Shown here one piece after another: positions 18,403 to 28,536 of a stretch of DNA of 64,000 bases (its first letter is position 1; each line of letters starts with the position of its first letter). Position numbers and translations under genes: made by a program. The notes beneath the pieces were generated by a model that was not told the origin of the DNA, searched no databases, and saw nothing but the letters and a program-made list of their open reading frames with translations. The DNA is taken from the NCBI GenBank assembly GCA_023431345.1, contig JAEYWK010000111.1:62001-126000 (forward strand), given 5' to 3'. Origin of the DNA: Pseudomonadota bacterium (GTDB lineage Bacteria; Myxococcota_A; Polyangia; Polyangiales; Polyangiaceae).

Positions 18403-20520
18403 ATGTCCGATCCGCTCAAGTACTTCCGCGTCGAAGCGCGCGAGATCACCGAGCAGCTCCAGAGCGGGCTGCTCGAGCTCGAGCGCCGTGGCTCGCACGC
18501 CGAGCTGACGGCGCGGCTGCTGCGCTTGGCGCACACCTTGAAGGGGGCGGCGCGCGTCGTGAAGCAACTCGACATCGCGAACCTGGCCCACCGGTTCGAA
18601 GATTTGGTGGTGCCGCTGCGGCAAGTGGAGCGCGAGCTGGCGCCGGCCGAAATCGAGCTGCTCTTGGCGCCTGTGGACGCGATGGCGCGCCTGGTGACGG
18701 CGCTCGGGCCGGCCCTACCCCCGAAGGCGGCGCCGCAGACGCCGAGCGCTCCGCCCCCGCCTCTGCCCGCGGCTGCGGAGGCGACGGCTGGCCCGCAGAC
18801 GCCGAGCGCTCCGCTAGCGTCGACGCCCGAGGAGACGCCCCGGCTCGCCAGCGCACCGCTCGAGCACGTCGAGGCGCTCATGGATAGCGTCGCCGAGCTG
18901 GGCCTTCAGCTGGGCGCAGTCAGACAAGCGCTGCCCGGCTTGCGTGTCTCCTGCAGTCTCGCCGAGCAGCTCAGCGAGCGGCTCGATCCGCGCCGAGCCG
19001 CTGCGCTGAGCGCGGGAGGCTGGGTGGCCCTGCGCGCGCTGGCCGCAGATCTCGGGGCGCGCCTGACGAAGCTCGAGCGCGAAGCGTCGACCAGCGTGGA
19101 GCGTGCGGGACGCGAGCTCGGGCAGGTGCGAGACCGCGTCGATCAGCTGCGGCTGATCGCGGCGAGCAGCATCTTTGGCGCGCTCGAGCGCGCGACGCGC
19201 GACGCCGCCGTCAGCCTCGGCAAGCGCGCCAGCTTCGAGGCGCAGGGCGGCGACGTCCGCCTCGACGCCGACGTGCTCACGGCGGTGCAGCGCGCGCTCG
19301 TCCAAGCGGTGCGCAACGCCGTCGCGCACGGCATCGAGAGCCATCCGGAGCGCCTGCGTGCGGGCAAGCCCGGCGAGGGCCGAGTGACGCTCGAGGTCCA
19401 GCGCCGCGGCCAGCAAATCCGCTTCGCCTGCCGCGACGACGGGCGGGGCGTGAACCTCGACGCCGTCGAGCGCGAGGCGGCCCGGCTGGGCAAGCTGGCA
19501 GAGCGTGGAGGCCGCGACGATCAGGAGTTGCTCGGGCTGCTGCTGGGCGGTGGGATCAGCACCAGCGCTCAGGTCAGCCAGGTCGCAGGCCGCGGCGTCG
19601 GGCTCGACTTGATCCGTGAGGCGCTCGCGGAGGTCGGCGGGAGCGTGGAGCTGACGACGGAGGCGGGCCGCGGCACGAGCATCGTCTTGAGCGTGCCGGC
19701 CTCGCTCTCGGCGCTCGAGGCTCTGCTGATCGACGCCTCCGGTGAGCAGGTGGCGTTACCGCTCGGGGCGGTGACGCGAGCGCTGCGCGTCTCGGTCGCG
19801 GAGCTGAACTTGGCGGGCGACAAGGCTTCGCTCAGCTTCGAAGGCGAGCTGTTGCCCTTCGTGCCGCTCGGGCGCTTGCTGCGCCAAGGTGCGGCCGGCG
19901 AACGACCCGAGACGCACGCCTGGACGGCGCTCGTCTTACGCAGCAGCCAGGGCGCCCTCGCGCTCGGCGTCGACCGCTTGCTCGGCAGCGAGACCGTCGT
20001 CGTGCGACCCCTGCCCGATACGGCCAGCGTCGACCGCAGCGTGGCGGGCGTGACGCTCGACGCCGACGGTAACCCGCGCCTGTTTTTGGATCCGGACGAG
20101 CTCGTCGCGGCCGCTCACGGGCTCCCCGCGCCGCTGGCCCTGAAGCCAGCGCGGGCGCGCTCGATCTTGGTCATCGACGACTCCCTGACGACGCGCATGC
20201 TCGAGCAGAGCATCTTGGAGTCGGCGGGCTACCAGGTCACGCTCGCCACCTCCGGCGAGCAAGGGCTGGAGGTGGCGCGCAGCGCTCGCTTCGATTTGTT
20301 TCTGGTCGACGTCGAGATGCCGGGCATGGATGGCTTCACGTTCATCGAACAAACCCGCAAAGATCCGCAGCTGGCGGCCACCCCCGCCGTGCTCGTCACC
20401 TCGCGCGCGTCGGCGGAAGACCTGGCGCGCGGGAGGGCAGCGGGGGCGAGCGGTCACATCGCGAAGGGTGAGTTCGATCAACTCGATTTCCTCGAAAGAA
20501 TCGCCAGGTTGATGCAATGA
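18403..20520 (+). CDS. CheA histidine kinase fused to a receiver domain (WspE/FrzE-like)
   Basis: 705 residues. Hpt domain (about 1-105) with phosphorylatable His44 in LAHTLKGAARVV; an Ala/Pro-rich linker with no P2 domain and a short repeated phrase QTPSAP; dimerisation and ATPase domain with VRNAVAHGIE, DDGRGVN and GRGVGLDLIREAL; a CheW-like domain (about 440-560); and a C-terminal receiver from about 586 with its acceptor Asp in FLVDVEMPGMDG. Absence of P2 and fusion to a receiver are the features of WspE and FrzE. Its ATGA overlaps the cheB start. Confidence 0.93.
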   Translation: MSDPLKYFRVEAREITEQLQSGLLELERRGSHAELTARLLRLAHTLKGAARVVKQLDIANLAHRFEDLVVPLRQVERELAPAEIELLLAPVDAMARLVTALGPALPPKAAPQTPSAPPPPLPAAAEATAGPQTPSAPLASTPEETPRLASAPLEHVEALMDSVAELGLQLGAVRQALPGLRVSCSLAEQLSERLDPRRAAALSAGGWVALRALAADLGARLTKLEREASTSVERAGRELGQVRDRVDQLRLIAASSIFGALERATRDAAVSLGKRASFEAQGGDVRLDADVLTAVQRALVQAVRNAVAHGIESHPERLRAGKPGEGRVTLEVQRRGQQIRFACRDDGRGVNLDAVEREAARLGKLAERGGRDDQELLGLLLGGGISTSAQVSQVAGRGVGLDLIREALAEVGGSVELTTEAGRGTSIVLSVPASLSALEALLIDASGEQVALPLGAVTRALRVSVAELNLAGDKASLSFEGELLPFVPLGRLLRQGAAGERPETHAWTALVLRSSQGALALGVDRLLGSETVVVRPLPDTASVDRSVAGVTLDADGNPRLFLDPDELVAAAHGLPAPLALKPARARSILVIDDSLTTRMLEQSILESAGYQVTLATSGEQGLEVARSARFDLFLVDVEMPGMDGFTFIEQTRKDPQLAATPAVLVTSRASAEDLARGRAAGASGHIAKGEFDQLDFLERIARLMQ

Positions 20521-21590
20521 CGGGCAAACTGCGCGTGCTGGTGGTGGAAGACTCGCTCACGGTGCGTCGGCGGCTGTGTGACGCCTTGGGCAGCGATCAA
20601 AACATCGAGATCATAGGCGAGGCAGACAACGGCCAGCGCGGCATCGAGCTTTGTCGCTCGCTGAGGCCGGACGTCATGACGCTCGACATGCACCTGCCGG
20701 TGATGTCGGGCCTGTCCGCGACCGAGTACATCATGGCCCACTGTCCGACGCCGATTCTGATCGTGTCGGCGTCGACCAACCGCGGTGAGCTGTTCAAGAC
20801 CTACGACGCGCTGGCGGCGGGCGCGGTCGACGTCCTGGAGAAGCCGCGCGGCGACGCCAGCGACGACGGCTGGGACCAGCGCTTCATCGCCGCCGTCAAG
20901 CTGGTCGCCAGGATCCGCGTCATCACGCACCCGCGCGCCCGCCTGGGCCTCGGCACGCCTCGCCTTTCGGCGCCGCCCAGCCCTGCTTTGACCGCGAGCG
21001 GTGCCGCCCCCCTGACGGTCGTCGCGCTCGGGGCCTCGACCGGTGGCCCCAGCGCGCTCGTGACCGTGCTGCAAGGACTGCCCGTCGACTTGGGACTCTC
21101 GATCTTGCTCGTCTTGCACATCGACGAGCCGTTCGGCACCGCCTTCGCCGAGTGGCTCAGCGATCAGACGCCGCACCCGGTGCGGTTCGCGGTCGGCGGA
21201 GAGCCGCTCGAGACGAAGGGCAGCCGCGTCTTGATGGCGCCGCCGGGCCGCCATTTGGTCGTGCGAGATGGGCGGATCGCGCTCAGCGACGCGCCGGAGC
21301 GGCACTCGTGCCGTCCGTCGATCGACGTGATGTTCGAAGCCATCGCGGAGGCGGCGGGGCCGCGCAGCGCGGCTGCGCTCTTGACCGGCATGGGCCGCGA
21401 CGGAGCCTCTGGCCTGTTGGCGCTGCGGACGGCGGGAGCGCTCACGGTCGCCCAAGACGAAGAGACGTGCGTCGTCTACGGCATGCCCCGCGAAGCAGCC
21501 CTGCTCGACGCCGCCACCCGCGTCCTGCCGCTGTCCGGCATCGGGCCGTTCTTGGCGGACGCCGCTCGCGCGCGAAGACCCCGCTCATGA
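20517..21590 (+). CDS. cheB: CheB receptor methylesterase/glutamine deamidase (WspF-position)
   Basis: 357 residues. N-terminal receiver with acceptor Asp in PDVMTLDMHLPVMSG, a Pro/Ala linker, then the methylesterase domain. The catalytic triad is visible: Ser174 in GASTGGP, His in LVLHIDEPFG and Asp in LTGMGRDGA. It removes methyl groups added by the CheR-TPR enzyme and so resets the receptor. Its stop overlaps the ATG of the downstream kinase (ATGA). Confidence 0.93.
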   Translation: MTGKLRVLVVEDSLTVRRRLCDALGSDQNIEIIGEADNGQRGIELCRSLRPDVMTLDMHLPVMSGLSATEYIMAHCPTPILIVSASTNRGELFKTYDALAAGAVDVLEKPRGDASDDGWDQRFIAAVKLVARIRVITHPRARLGLGTPRLSAPPSPALTASGAAPLTVVALGASTGGPSALVTVLQGLPVDLGLSILLVLHIDEPFGTAFAEWLSDQTPHPVRFAVGGEPLETKGSRVLMAPPGRHLVVRDGRIALSDAPERHSCRPSIDVMFEAIAEAAGPRSAAALLTGMGRDGASGLLALRTAGALTVAQDEETCVVYGMPREAALLDAATRVLPLSGIGPFLADAARARRPRS

Positions 21591-23677
21591 CCGATAAGGT
21601 GTTGATCGTCGACGACAGCCTCACGGTCCGAATGGACCTCGCGGAGGCTTTCGCGACGGCAGCGGTGGACGTGCTGCTCGCCGCTTCTGCGGCGGAGATG
21701 CGCGCCACGCTGGATCGCGAGCCGGTCGCCCTCGTCATTCTGGACGTCGTCCTACCCGACGCCGACGGGGTCGAGCTGCTGCAGGAGATCCGCCGCCGTG
21801 ACGACATCAACCCCGCGATCTTGCTGCTCTCGACCGAGGCGGAGGTGCACGACCGCATCCGCGGCTTGAAGACCGGCGCCGACGACTACGTCGGCAAGCC
21901 TTACGACGCGGGCTACGTGATCGCGCGCGCTCGCGCCCTCTTGTCAGAGCGCCGTCGCGACGACGCGCCCGCGCCTGGCACCATCCTGATCGTCGACGAC
22001 AGCATCACCTTCCGCGAGGAGCTACGCGGCGCGCTCGAACGCAGCCAGTACACCGTGGCCACGGCCGCGAGCGGGGAAGAAGGCCTGAAGCTCGCGGCCA
22101 GCCTGCGCCCGACCGCGATCTTGGTGGACAGCGCCATGCCCGGCATCGACGGCGCGACGGTGATCCGCCGCGTGCGCCTCGACGCGGCGCTGCGCTCCAC
22201 CCCCTGCGTGCTGCTCACGGCCAGCGAGGGCCACGGCGCGGAGCTGCGCGCGCTCGACGCGGGCGCGGACGCCTTCGTGCGCAAGGAAGATCTCGAAGTG
22301 ATCATGGCCCGGCTCGCGGCCGTATTGCGCAGCGCCAGCGCCGAGCGAGCGCAGGCGGTCAGCCTGATGGATCCCAAGCGCGTGCTCGCGGTGGACGACA
22401 GCGCGACCTACCTCGCGGAGCTGGCGAGCGTGCTCCGGGGCGAGGGCTACGAGGTCGTGTCCGCCCGCTCGGGCCTGGAGGCGCTCGAAATGCTGGCCGC
22501 CCAGCCCATCGACTGCATCTTGCTCGATCTGGTCATGCCCGACCTCGACGGGATCGAGACGTGTCGACGCGTCAAGGCGGAGCCCATTTTCCGGGATATT
22601 CCCTTGATCATGCTCACGGCGCGCGAAGACCGCAACGCGATGATCGAGGGGCTCAGCACTGGCGCCGACGACTTCATCGCGAAGTCGAGCGAGTTCGAGG
22701 TGCTGACGGCTCGCGTGCGGGCCCAGCTGCGGCGCAAGCAGTTCGAGGACGAGCACCGCCACATCCGTGAGCAGCTGTTGCGCTCGGAGCTGGAAGCGAC
22801 CGAGGCGCGCGCTGCGCGCGAGCTCGCGGAGACCCGTGCCCGGATCGTCGCCCAGCTCGAGCAGAAGAACCAAGAGCTGTCCCAGGCCTACGCCGAGCTG
22901 AAGAGCGCGCAGTCGCAGCTCGTTCAGTCGGCCAAGCTCGCGTCACTGGGCGAGCTGGTGGCGGGCGTCGCCCACGAGATCAACAATCCGCTCGCGTTCG
23001 CGATCAGCCACCTGAACACGGCCAAAAACAGCCTCACGCACCTCCTGCCCGACGTCACGGACGCGCGGCGCATGAAGCACTTCGAGAAGGCAGGCAGCCG
23101 GCTCGAGGAGATGTCGGGCGGGCTCGAGCGCATCCGCGAGCTGGTGCTGAAGCTGCGCACCTTTTCCCGACTCGACGAGGGCGAGCGCAAGGTGGTGAGC
23201 CCGCGCGAGTGCGTCGAGTCGGTGCTCACGATCCTGGCGCATCGCACCCGGCACAGCATCGACGTGGAGGCGACCTTCGCCCCGCCGCTGGAGCTGGACT
23301 GCTTTCCGAGCATGCTGAATCAGGCCATCATGAACCTGATCGCCAACGCCATCGACGCCATCGACGAGACGGGAAAGCGCGGCAGGTTGGTGATTCACGG
23401 CGGAGCGGAAGGCGACCGCTACCTGCTCACCATCACCGATTCGGGTGCGGGCGTGCCGGAAGCGCTACGTGAACGAGTGTTCGATCCCTTCTTTACGACC
23501 AAAGAGGTCGGCAAAGGGACGGGGCTCGGCCTGTCCATCACCTACTCGATCATCAAGAAGCACGGCGGCTCGCTCGAGCTCTTGCCAGCCCCTGGGGGCG
23601 GCACGCAAGCTCGCGTCAGCTTGCCGCTCGAGGGACCGCCGCTGGGCGTCGACCCGACCACAGCTGGCCTCGCCTGA
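21587..23677 (+). CDS. Hybrid histidine kinase with three N-terminal receiver domains
   Basis: 696 residues from the ATG overlapping the CheB stop; the frame upstream of this is a shadow. Order: REC1 (about 1-120, VILDVVLPDADG), REC2 (about 128-245, ILVDSAMPGIDG), REC3 (about 258-375, ILLDLVMPDLDG), a long charged coiled coil (about 380-445), HisKA (VAHEINNPLAF near 458-468) and HATPase (GAGVP, then [10 protein letters not shown]). All three acceptor Asps are kept, but REC2 and REC3 lack the usual Lys-Pro pair. In Wsp operons this position is taken by the diguanylate cyclase WspR. Here the likely output of CheA is a second kinase whose own partner is not encoded nearby. Confidence 0.9.
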   Translation: MTDKVLIVDDSLTVRMDLAEAFATAAVDVLLAASAAEMRATLDREPVALVILDVVLPDADGVELLQEIRRRDDINPAILLLSTEAEVHDRIRGLKTGADDYVGKPYDAGYVIARARALLSERRRDDAPAPGTILIVDDSITFREELRGALERSQYTVATAASGEEGLKLAASLRPTAILVDSAMPGIDGATVIRRVRLDAALRSTPCVLLTASEGHGAELRALDAGADAFVRKEDLEVIMARLAAVLRSASAERAQAVSLMDPKRVLAVDDSATYLAELASVLRGEGYEVVSARSGLEALEMLAAQPIDCILLDLVMPDLDGIETCRRVKAEPIFRDIPLIMLTAREDRNAMIEGLSTGADDFIAKSSEFEVLTARVRAQLRRKQFEDEHRHIREQLLRSELEATEARAARELAETRARIVAQLEQKNQELSQAYAELKSAQSQLVQSAKLASLGELVAGVAHEINNPLAFAISHLNTAKNSLTHLLPDVTDARRMKHFEKAGSRLEEMSGGLERIRELVLKLRTFSRLDEGERKVVSPRECVESVLTILAHRTRHSIDVEATFAPPLELDCFPSMLNQAIMNLIANAIDAIDETGKRGRLVIHGGAEGDRYLLTITDSGAGVPEALRERVFDPFFTTKEVGKGTGLGLSITYSIIKKHGGSLELLPAPGGGTQARVSLPLEGPPLGVDPTTAGLA

Positions 23678-23709
23678 CGGCGCCGCCGCTCGCGCCTCCG
23701 AGCGGGCCC

Positions 23710-26037
23710 TCAGTTGAGCACGCGCGCGGGGCTCAGCAACGAAGCTCGCACCCGGTCGAGCAACGCGTCGGACGTGAATGGCTTTTGGATGACGCGCTCC
23801 TCCGGGTCGAGCAGCTCGCTTTGAGCTTGATTCAAGGCTGCGCCCGCGTAGCCGGTCATGTAGAGCACGCGCAGGCCGGGACGAGCGAGCGTGAGCTCGT
23901 CGGCCAGCTTCACGCCCGTCATCTCGGGCATCACCAGATCCGTCAGCAACAGGTCGATGGGGTCTCCCACCTCGCAGATGGAGCGCGCCTCGCTGGGCCG
24001 CGATGCTTCGACGACGACGTAGCCCTGACGCCGCAAGATGCGCGCCGTGATGTGGCGCACCGACGGGTCGTCTTCAACCAGCAGGATCGTGCCGCTGGCG
24101 GGGTGAGCTTTCTGGGGCGGCTTGGAGTGCGCGGCCTGCGTGTGATCCAGGCTCGTCACCGGAAACACGATCGTGAACGTCGTGCCGCGGCCGACGGAGC
24201 TATCCACCGCGATCTGCCCGCCGTTCTGGGTGACGATGCCGTAGACCATCGACAGCCCGAGGCCCGTTCCCTTGCCGATTTCTTTGGTCGTGAAGAACGG
24301 CTCGAAGATGCGCTTCATCACCTCCGAGTCCATACCCGTCCCGGTGTCGGCGACGCTGAGCACGACCGATTCGGTGTCGGGCAGCGCGGCAGGGTCGTCG
24401 GCGTCGAGCGCGCGCAGGTCGATGCTGAGCGTTCCTCCCCCCGGCATCGCGTCACGCGCGTTCACGCACAGGTTGATCAGCACCTGCTCGAGCTGATTGC
24501 GGTCGGCCATGACGGGGCTGACGTCCGCGAGCCTGGTCAATAGCGTGATGTGCTCGCCGATCAGCCGACGCAGCATCTTTTCGACGTTGCGCACCACGGC
24601 GCCGAGCTGCAAGGGCTCCGGGCGCGCCGCCTCGCGACGGCTGAAAGCGAGCAATTGCCGGGTGAGCGACGCGGCGCGCTTGGCGGCCGTAACCATGTCG
24701 ACCACGTCCTCGCGCGCGGCGTGACCGGCCAGCTCCTCGAGCGCCATCTCGCCGCTGCCCTCGATCACGGCGAGCAGGTTGTTGAAATCGTGAGCGACGC
24801 CGCCCGCGAGCTGCCCGACCGCTTCCATCTTCTGCGAGTGCACCAGCAGCTGCTCGAGGCTGCGCTTCTGGGTGACGTCGCGGAGCAGCGCGATCGCGCC
24901 GCTCACCTCTCCGCTGTCGTTGCGCAGCGGCGTCGCGACGATGGCGACGCGCGCTTCGGAGACGCCACCGTTCTTGATGATGACCTCCATCTCGATCTTT
25001 CGCGCGCCGTGCATGGCGCGCAGCAGCGGGTTCTCCGCCGCCGGCACCAGCGTTCGCCCGTCGGCCAGGTACACCCCGTACGCGCTCGCCCACTGCTCCG
25101 GCGGCACGTCGCGCGCCTGCGCGCCGAGCACGCGCTGCGCCTCACTGTTGAAGAGCAGGGTGCGGCCTTGCGAGTCGACGACGATGACGCCCTCGCCGAT
25201 GCCGTCCAAGATCGAATTCAGGATGCGCGTCTGTTGGCGCAGGCGCTCTTCGCTCTTGCGCAGCGCTTCTTGAGTGCGAAGCCGCTCGGTGACGTTGCGC
25301 GAAATCGCGACCAACCCCTCGATCTCGCCGTCAGGGCCGCGGATCGGCGCTTTGCTCTCCGAGAACCACTCGTTCTGGCCTTTGCCGCGGTACTCACGCA
25401 CCACGTCGACCAGGGGCTTGCCCTCGCGCAGCAGCTCGGTCTCTTCCGCCTCGATGCGCTCGGCCAGGTCCGCCGGCAAGAGCCCATCGCGCAGCCGGCG
25501 ATCGAGCAACGCCTCGGGCGACTCCGCCCCCAGGGACTCGGCGAACGAGCGGTTCGCGCGCTGGATCCGGAGCTCCTTGTCCTTGAAGAAGATGCCGTCA
25601 GGGCTGCTGCTCATCAGGTCGGAGAGCAGCTGCCGCTCGTGCGCGATCTGCCGAGCGAGCCGGAAATGCTCGACCCCCTTGGCGACCTTGAAGCGCAAGT
25701 CTTCGGCGTTCCACGGCTTGGTGACGTACGCGAAGACCTTACCCTCGTTGATGGCGCGAATGACGGCCGGCAGGTCGGAGAAGCCCGACACCATGATACC
25801 GACCGTCTGGGCGGTGTTCATGCGAGACAGCAGCTCATCGCCCGTCATGCGCGGCATGCGCTGGTCGGTGATGACGACGGCGATGTTGGGATCCTCTTCG
25901 ACCACGCGCAGGGCGTTCTCGGGCGACTGCGATTTGACGATGGTGAAGTCATCGCCAAGCAAGTCCTCGAGAGCCACCAGGATCTGGGGCTCGTCATCGA
26001 CTACAAGAATGCGCTCTTTCGGAACCCCGCCGTCCAT
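23710..26037 (-). CDS. REC-PAS-PAS hybrid histidine kinase with C-terminal receiver
   Basis: 775 residues from ATG at 26035-26037, preceded by GAAGGG at about 8 bases. Domains: an N-terminal receiver of the RpfG-like type ([23 protein letters not shown]); two PAS domains (about 145-260 and 270-400); a kinase core with [14 protein letters not shown]; HATPase ([20 protein letters not shown]); and a C-terminal receiver ([13 protein letters not shown]). It has no membrane helices. It converges with the chemosensory operon across only 32 bp, so the two are separate transcription units. A receiver at both ends suggests a phosphorelay node. Confidence 0.9.
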   Translation of the reverse strand: MDGGVPKERILVVDDEPQILVALEDLLGDDFTIVKSQSPENALRVVEEDPNIAVVITDQRMPRMTGDELLSRMNTAQTVGIMVSGFSDLPAVIRAINEGKVFAYVTKPWNAEDLRFKVAKGVEHFRLARQIAHERQLLSDLMSSSPDGIFFKDKELRIQRANRSFAESLGAESPEALLDRRLRDGLLPADLAERIEAEETELLREGKPLVDVVREYRGKGQNEWFSESKAPIRGPDGEIEGLVAISRNVTERLRTQEALRKSEERLRQQTRILNSILDGIGEGVIVVDSQGRTLLFNSEAQRVLGAQARDVPPEQWASAYGVYLADGRTLVPAAENPLLRAMHGARKIEMEVIIKNGGVSEARVAIVATPLRNDSGEVSGAIALLRDVTQKRSLEQLLVHSQKMEAVGQLAGGVAHDFNNLLAVIEGSGEMALEELAGHAAREDVVDMVTAAKRAASLTRQLLAFSRREAARPEPLQLGAVVRNVEKMLRRLIGEHITLLTRLADVSPVMADRNQLEQVLINLCVNARDAMPGGGTLSIDLRALDADDPAALPDTESVVLSVADTGTGMDSEVMKRIFEPFFTTKEIGKGTGLGLSMVYGIVTQNGGQIAVDSSVGRGTTFTIVFPVTSLDHTQAAHSKPPQKAHPASGTILLVEDDPSVRHITARILRRQGYVVVEASRPSEARSICEVGDPIDLLLTDLVMPEMTGVKLADELTLARPGLRVLYMTGYAGAALNQAQSELLDPEERVIQKPFTSDALLDRVRASLLSPARVLN

Positions 26038-26556
26038 CAGTTGACCCTTCGCCTGCGCGGTCCCCCCAGGGCAAGTGCCCCGAGCGGGCACGCGCAGAGA
26101 ATAGGGTAAAGTATCCGCCCGCATCCGCGCAGGTCAAGCACGCGGTCTGTGGCAAGTTGCGCCGCTTGTCACCCTGGGCCAAGAGGCGCCACGGCCGAGC
26201 GTTGTGTTTTCTCCTCGCTCGGTTTTGCTCGACTCGGCTCGCCCAGCTCTTCAGCCGAGGGGGTGAGAACGCACACGGAAGGCGCGCGCGGCACGGCTCG
26301 ACAGCGCGCGCGGGACGAAACCTCGAAACACGACGCGCCGCAGCTCAAAGTCGTGGTCGCGAAGCGCGGGTGTAGGCCCGTCGCGCACAGGAAGCTGGGT
26401 CACGGCGCCGTCCCATTTCGGGAAGCACGCGCTGGCGGACCCGCCGGCCCACTCGATCGCTCGCGGAAGCGCGCCGCCTTTCAGCGAAGGCCACGCTCAG
26501 GCCGCGAGCGATCGACTTGGCCGCTCGCGGGCCCTAAGCTGCGCCGCCCAGCGCGC
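26038..26556. other. Divergent intergenic region, no gene recognised
   Basis: About 519 bp between two divergent genes. Frames through it lack credible starts and protein-like composition. Near 26100 an AT-richer patch (AGAATAGGGTAAAGTATCC) could be the promoter of the minus-strand kinase. The rest is GC-rich without an obvious hairpin, repeat or RNA gene. Confidence 0.4.
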
Positions 26557-27387
26557 ATGCCCTCACCTTCGACAGAGCAGCCCTCGGACATCGAGGCGTG
26601 GGCCGAGCGCTACGTCCGCTCGACCGAGCTAGCGCATAAGCTCACACCGCCCGCGCCACCGAAGGTGTTTCGCGCGGGGCACGCGCCTCTGCGGCTGGAG
26701 CAGCCCGGGCGCCCGCCGGAGCTGCGACAAGCCCGGCGCGGAGAGCGCACGCCGAAGCAAGAAGCGCTCGAAGATCCGCGCTATCGCGCGCGCACCTTGC
26801 ACGCCTTCCTGCACCATGAGCTGCAGGCGGCCGAGCTGATGTGCTGGGCCATCTTGGCGTTCTCGGACGCGGAAGCGGAATTTCGACGAGGCCTCCTCGC
26901 CGTCTGCTTGGACGAAATCCGGCACATGGCGCTGTATGTCGAGCACATCCAGCAGCTCGGCTGTCAGGTCGGCGACTTCGGCGTGCGCGACTGGTTCTGG
27001 AAGCGCGTGCCCAGCTGTCGCGATAAGGTCGACTTCGTCGCCGTGATGGGGATGGGCTTCGAAGCGGCGAACCTCGAGCACGCGCCGAGCTTCGCCGCGC
27101 GGTTCCGGCTCGCAGGCGATGAGCAGGGCGCTCGGATCCAGGAGCGCATCGCCACGGAAGAGGTGGCCCACGTGGGCTTCGCGACGCGCTGGTTCAAGCA
27201 CTGGACCGGTGGCTGCGATTTCCAAGCGTGGGCCGAGCATCTGCCGCCTCCGCTCACCCCTTGGGTGATGCACGGCCAGCCGCTCGCGCTCGAGGCGCGG
27301 CGCCGGGCGGGGATGAGCGAGCCGTTCCTCGAGTCGCTCATCCACTACGTGCCGGAGCCCAAGGGCCGCCCCGGACGCGCGCCATGA
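26557..27387 (+). CDS. DUF455 family ferritin-like protein
   Basis: 276 residues from ATG at 26557; the open frame upstream is not gene-like. It is a predicted four-helix di-metal protein of the DUF455 family. Candidate ligands are seen in helical segments: HHELQAAELM (Glu88, Glu93), DEIRHM (Glu120, His123), NLEHAPSF (Glu174, His175) and EEVAHVGF (Glu201/202, His205). This Glu/ExxH layout is like tRNA hydroxylase MiaE and other ferritin-like oxygenases. The first 70 residues are Pro/Arg-rich. Its stop overlaps the start of an ATP-grasp gene (ATGA), so the pair is almost certainly co-expressed. Substrate unknown. Confidence 0.85.
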   Translation: MPSPSTEQPSDIEAWAERYVRSTELAHKLTPPAPPKVFRAGHAPLRLEQPGRPPELRQARRGERTPKQEALEDPRYRARTLHAFLHHELQAAELMCWAILAFSDAEAEFRRGLLAVCLDEIRHMALYVEHIQQLGCQVGDFGVRDWFWKRVPSCRDKVDFVAVMGMGFEAANLEHAPSFAARFRLAGDEQGARIQERIATEEVAHVGFATRWFKHWTGGCDFQAWAEHLPPPLTPWVMHGQPLALEARRRAGMSEPFLESLIHYVPEPKGRPGRAP

Positions 27388-28265
27388 GCTTCGCGTGGGT
27401 GCTGAACCTCGACGCTGAGCTCGAGCTCGCGCGGGGTCGCCCCGGCTACGTGCCGAAGGCGAAGCTGTTGGCGCAGCTGGCGGAGCACGGCCAGCGCTCT
27501 CGCGCGCTCCTCGGGCCGCACGACGTGCTGCTCGAGGGCCAGAGCTCGCGCCTCGGGTCTCCCCGCGAGATGCTACGCGGGCGCGCCTGGTGCCCGACGC
27601 CGCTCGCGCTCGAAAGGCTCGCCGAGCTGGGCATCGAGCCCGAGCCGCACCCGCCGGCGGCCGTGCTACGGCGCGTCAATCACCGGCTCTTCGCGCACGC
27701 GCTCGGCGGCGGGCTGCCCACACAAGCGTACGTGACGAGCCGCGCCCAGCTCAGCGACGTGCTCGGCGACTACCGGCGAAGCTGGCTCCTCAAGCGCCCG
27801 CTCACCTTCGCCGGGCGCGGGCAGCTGCGCGCGATCGGGCCGCTCACCGACAAGCAGTGGACTTGGGTCGATGCTTCGCTCGACAAAGACGGCCTGATCA
27901 TCGAGCCGCTGGTGCAGCCGCGTCTCGAGGTGAGCCTGCACGGCTTCGTCTGGCCCGCGGGGACGCACGAGCTGGGGCGACCCTGCGTGCAAGACGTCAG
28001 CGAACGCGGCACCTTCCGCGACGTTCGCCTGGCGCGCCCCGGCGAGCTGTCGCAGCGCGAGGCCGAGTTGCTCGAAGCGAGCGCGGAGCGCGTCGCGCGC
28101 GCGCTTCACGGCGCCGGCTACTTCGGGCCCTTTGGCATCGACGCGCACCGCTACCGCGACGGCGCCACAGAAGATTTTTGCGCGCTAGGAGAGATCAACG
28201 CACGCTACACGCTGGCGTTCGCGGTCGGGTTCCCACGTCACCCGAGCGAGCTCGAGCTCACCTGA
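27384..28265 (+). CDS. ATP-grasp domain protein
   Basis: 293 residues from the ATG overlapping the DUF455 stop. Residues about 100-290 look like an ATP-grasp fold: SWLLKRPLTFAGRGQ (ATP-phosphate loop with Lys), LIIEPLVQ (adenine-side strand), FGPFGIDAHRY and the metal-binding ALGEINARYT. ATP-grasp enzymes join a carboxylate to an amine, thiol or imine through an acyl phosphate. The N-terminal 90 residues may be a pre-ATP-grasp domain. Pairing with a ferritin-like protein suggests a two-step modification of one substrate, which is inference. Confidence 0.8.
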   Translation: MSFAWVLNLDAELELARGRPGYVPKAKLLAQLAEHGQRSRALLGPHDVLLEGQSSRLGSPREMLRGRAWCPTPLALERLAELGIEPEPHPPAAVLRRVNHRLFAHALGGGLPTQAYVTSRAQLSDVLGDYRRSWLLKRPLTFAGRGQLRAIGPLTDKQWTWVDASLDKDGLIIEPLVQPRLEVSLHGFVWPAGTHELGRPCVQDVSERGTFRDVRLARPGELSQREAELLEASAERVARALHGAGYFGPFGIDAHRYRDGATEDFCALGEINARYTLAFAVGFPRHPSELELT

Positions 28266-28275
28266 AACGAGCCGC

Positions 28276-28533
28276 TCAGGGGACGCGCGTCTTCAGCTTG
28301 TCGACGGCGTGCACGGGCGCCAGATCGCCCTTCATCAGGTGAGCGATCGCGCTGTACACCAGGCGCTGGCTCTCCAGCATGCCGAGGCCTGCGAAGGCCG
28401 GTGACACCACCTCGATCGTGAAGTGGCCACCGGCGCCGCTCACCTCGGCTTTGGAGCTCGGGATCTGGCTCTCGATCGCCTCACGCAGCGCGGCGACGAC
28501 GTCGCCCTTGAAGTCTGTAGGATGGGAAGACAT
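28276..28533 (-). CDS. bolA: BolA family protein
   Basis: 85 residues, typical for BolA. The fold's signature is present: GHFTIEVVSPAFAGLGMLES, then QRLVYSAIAHLM, with a His in the first segment and a conserved late His (VHAV) that can ligate a shared [2Fe-2S] cluster. It lies 3 bp downstream of the monothiol glutaredoxin fusion gene on the same strand, which fits the known BolA-Grx4 heterodimer used in Fe-S trafficking and iron sensing. Confidence 0.9.
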   Translation of the reverse strand: MSSHPTDFKGDVVAALREAIESQIPSSKAEVSGAGGHFTIEVVSPAFAGLGMLESQRLVYSAIAHLMKGDLAPVHAVDKLKTRVP

Positions 28534-28536
28534 GGC

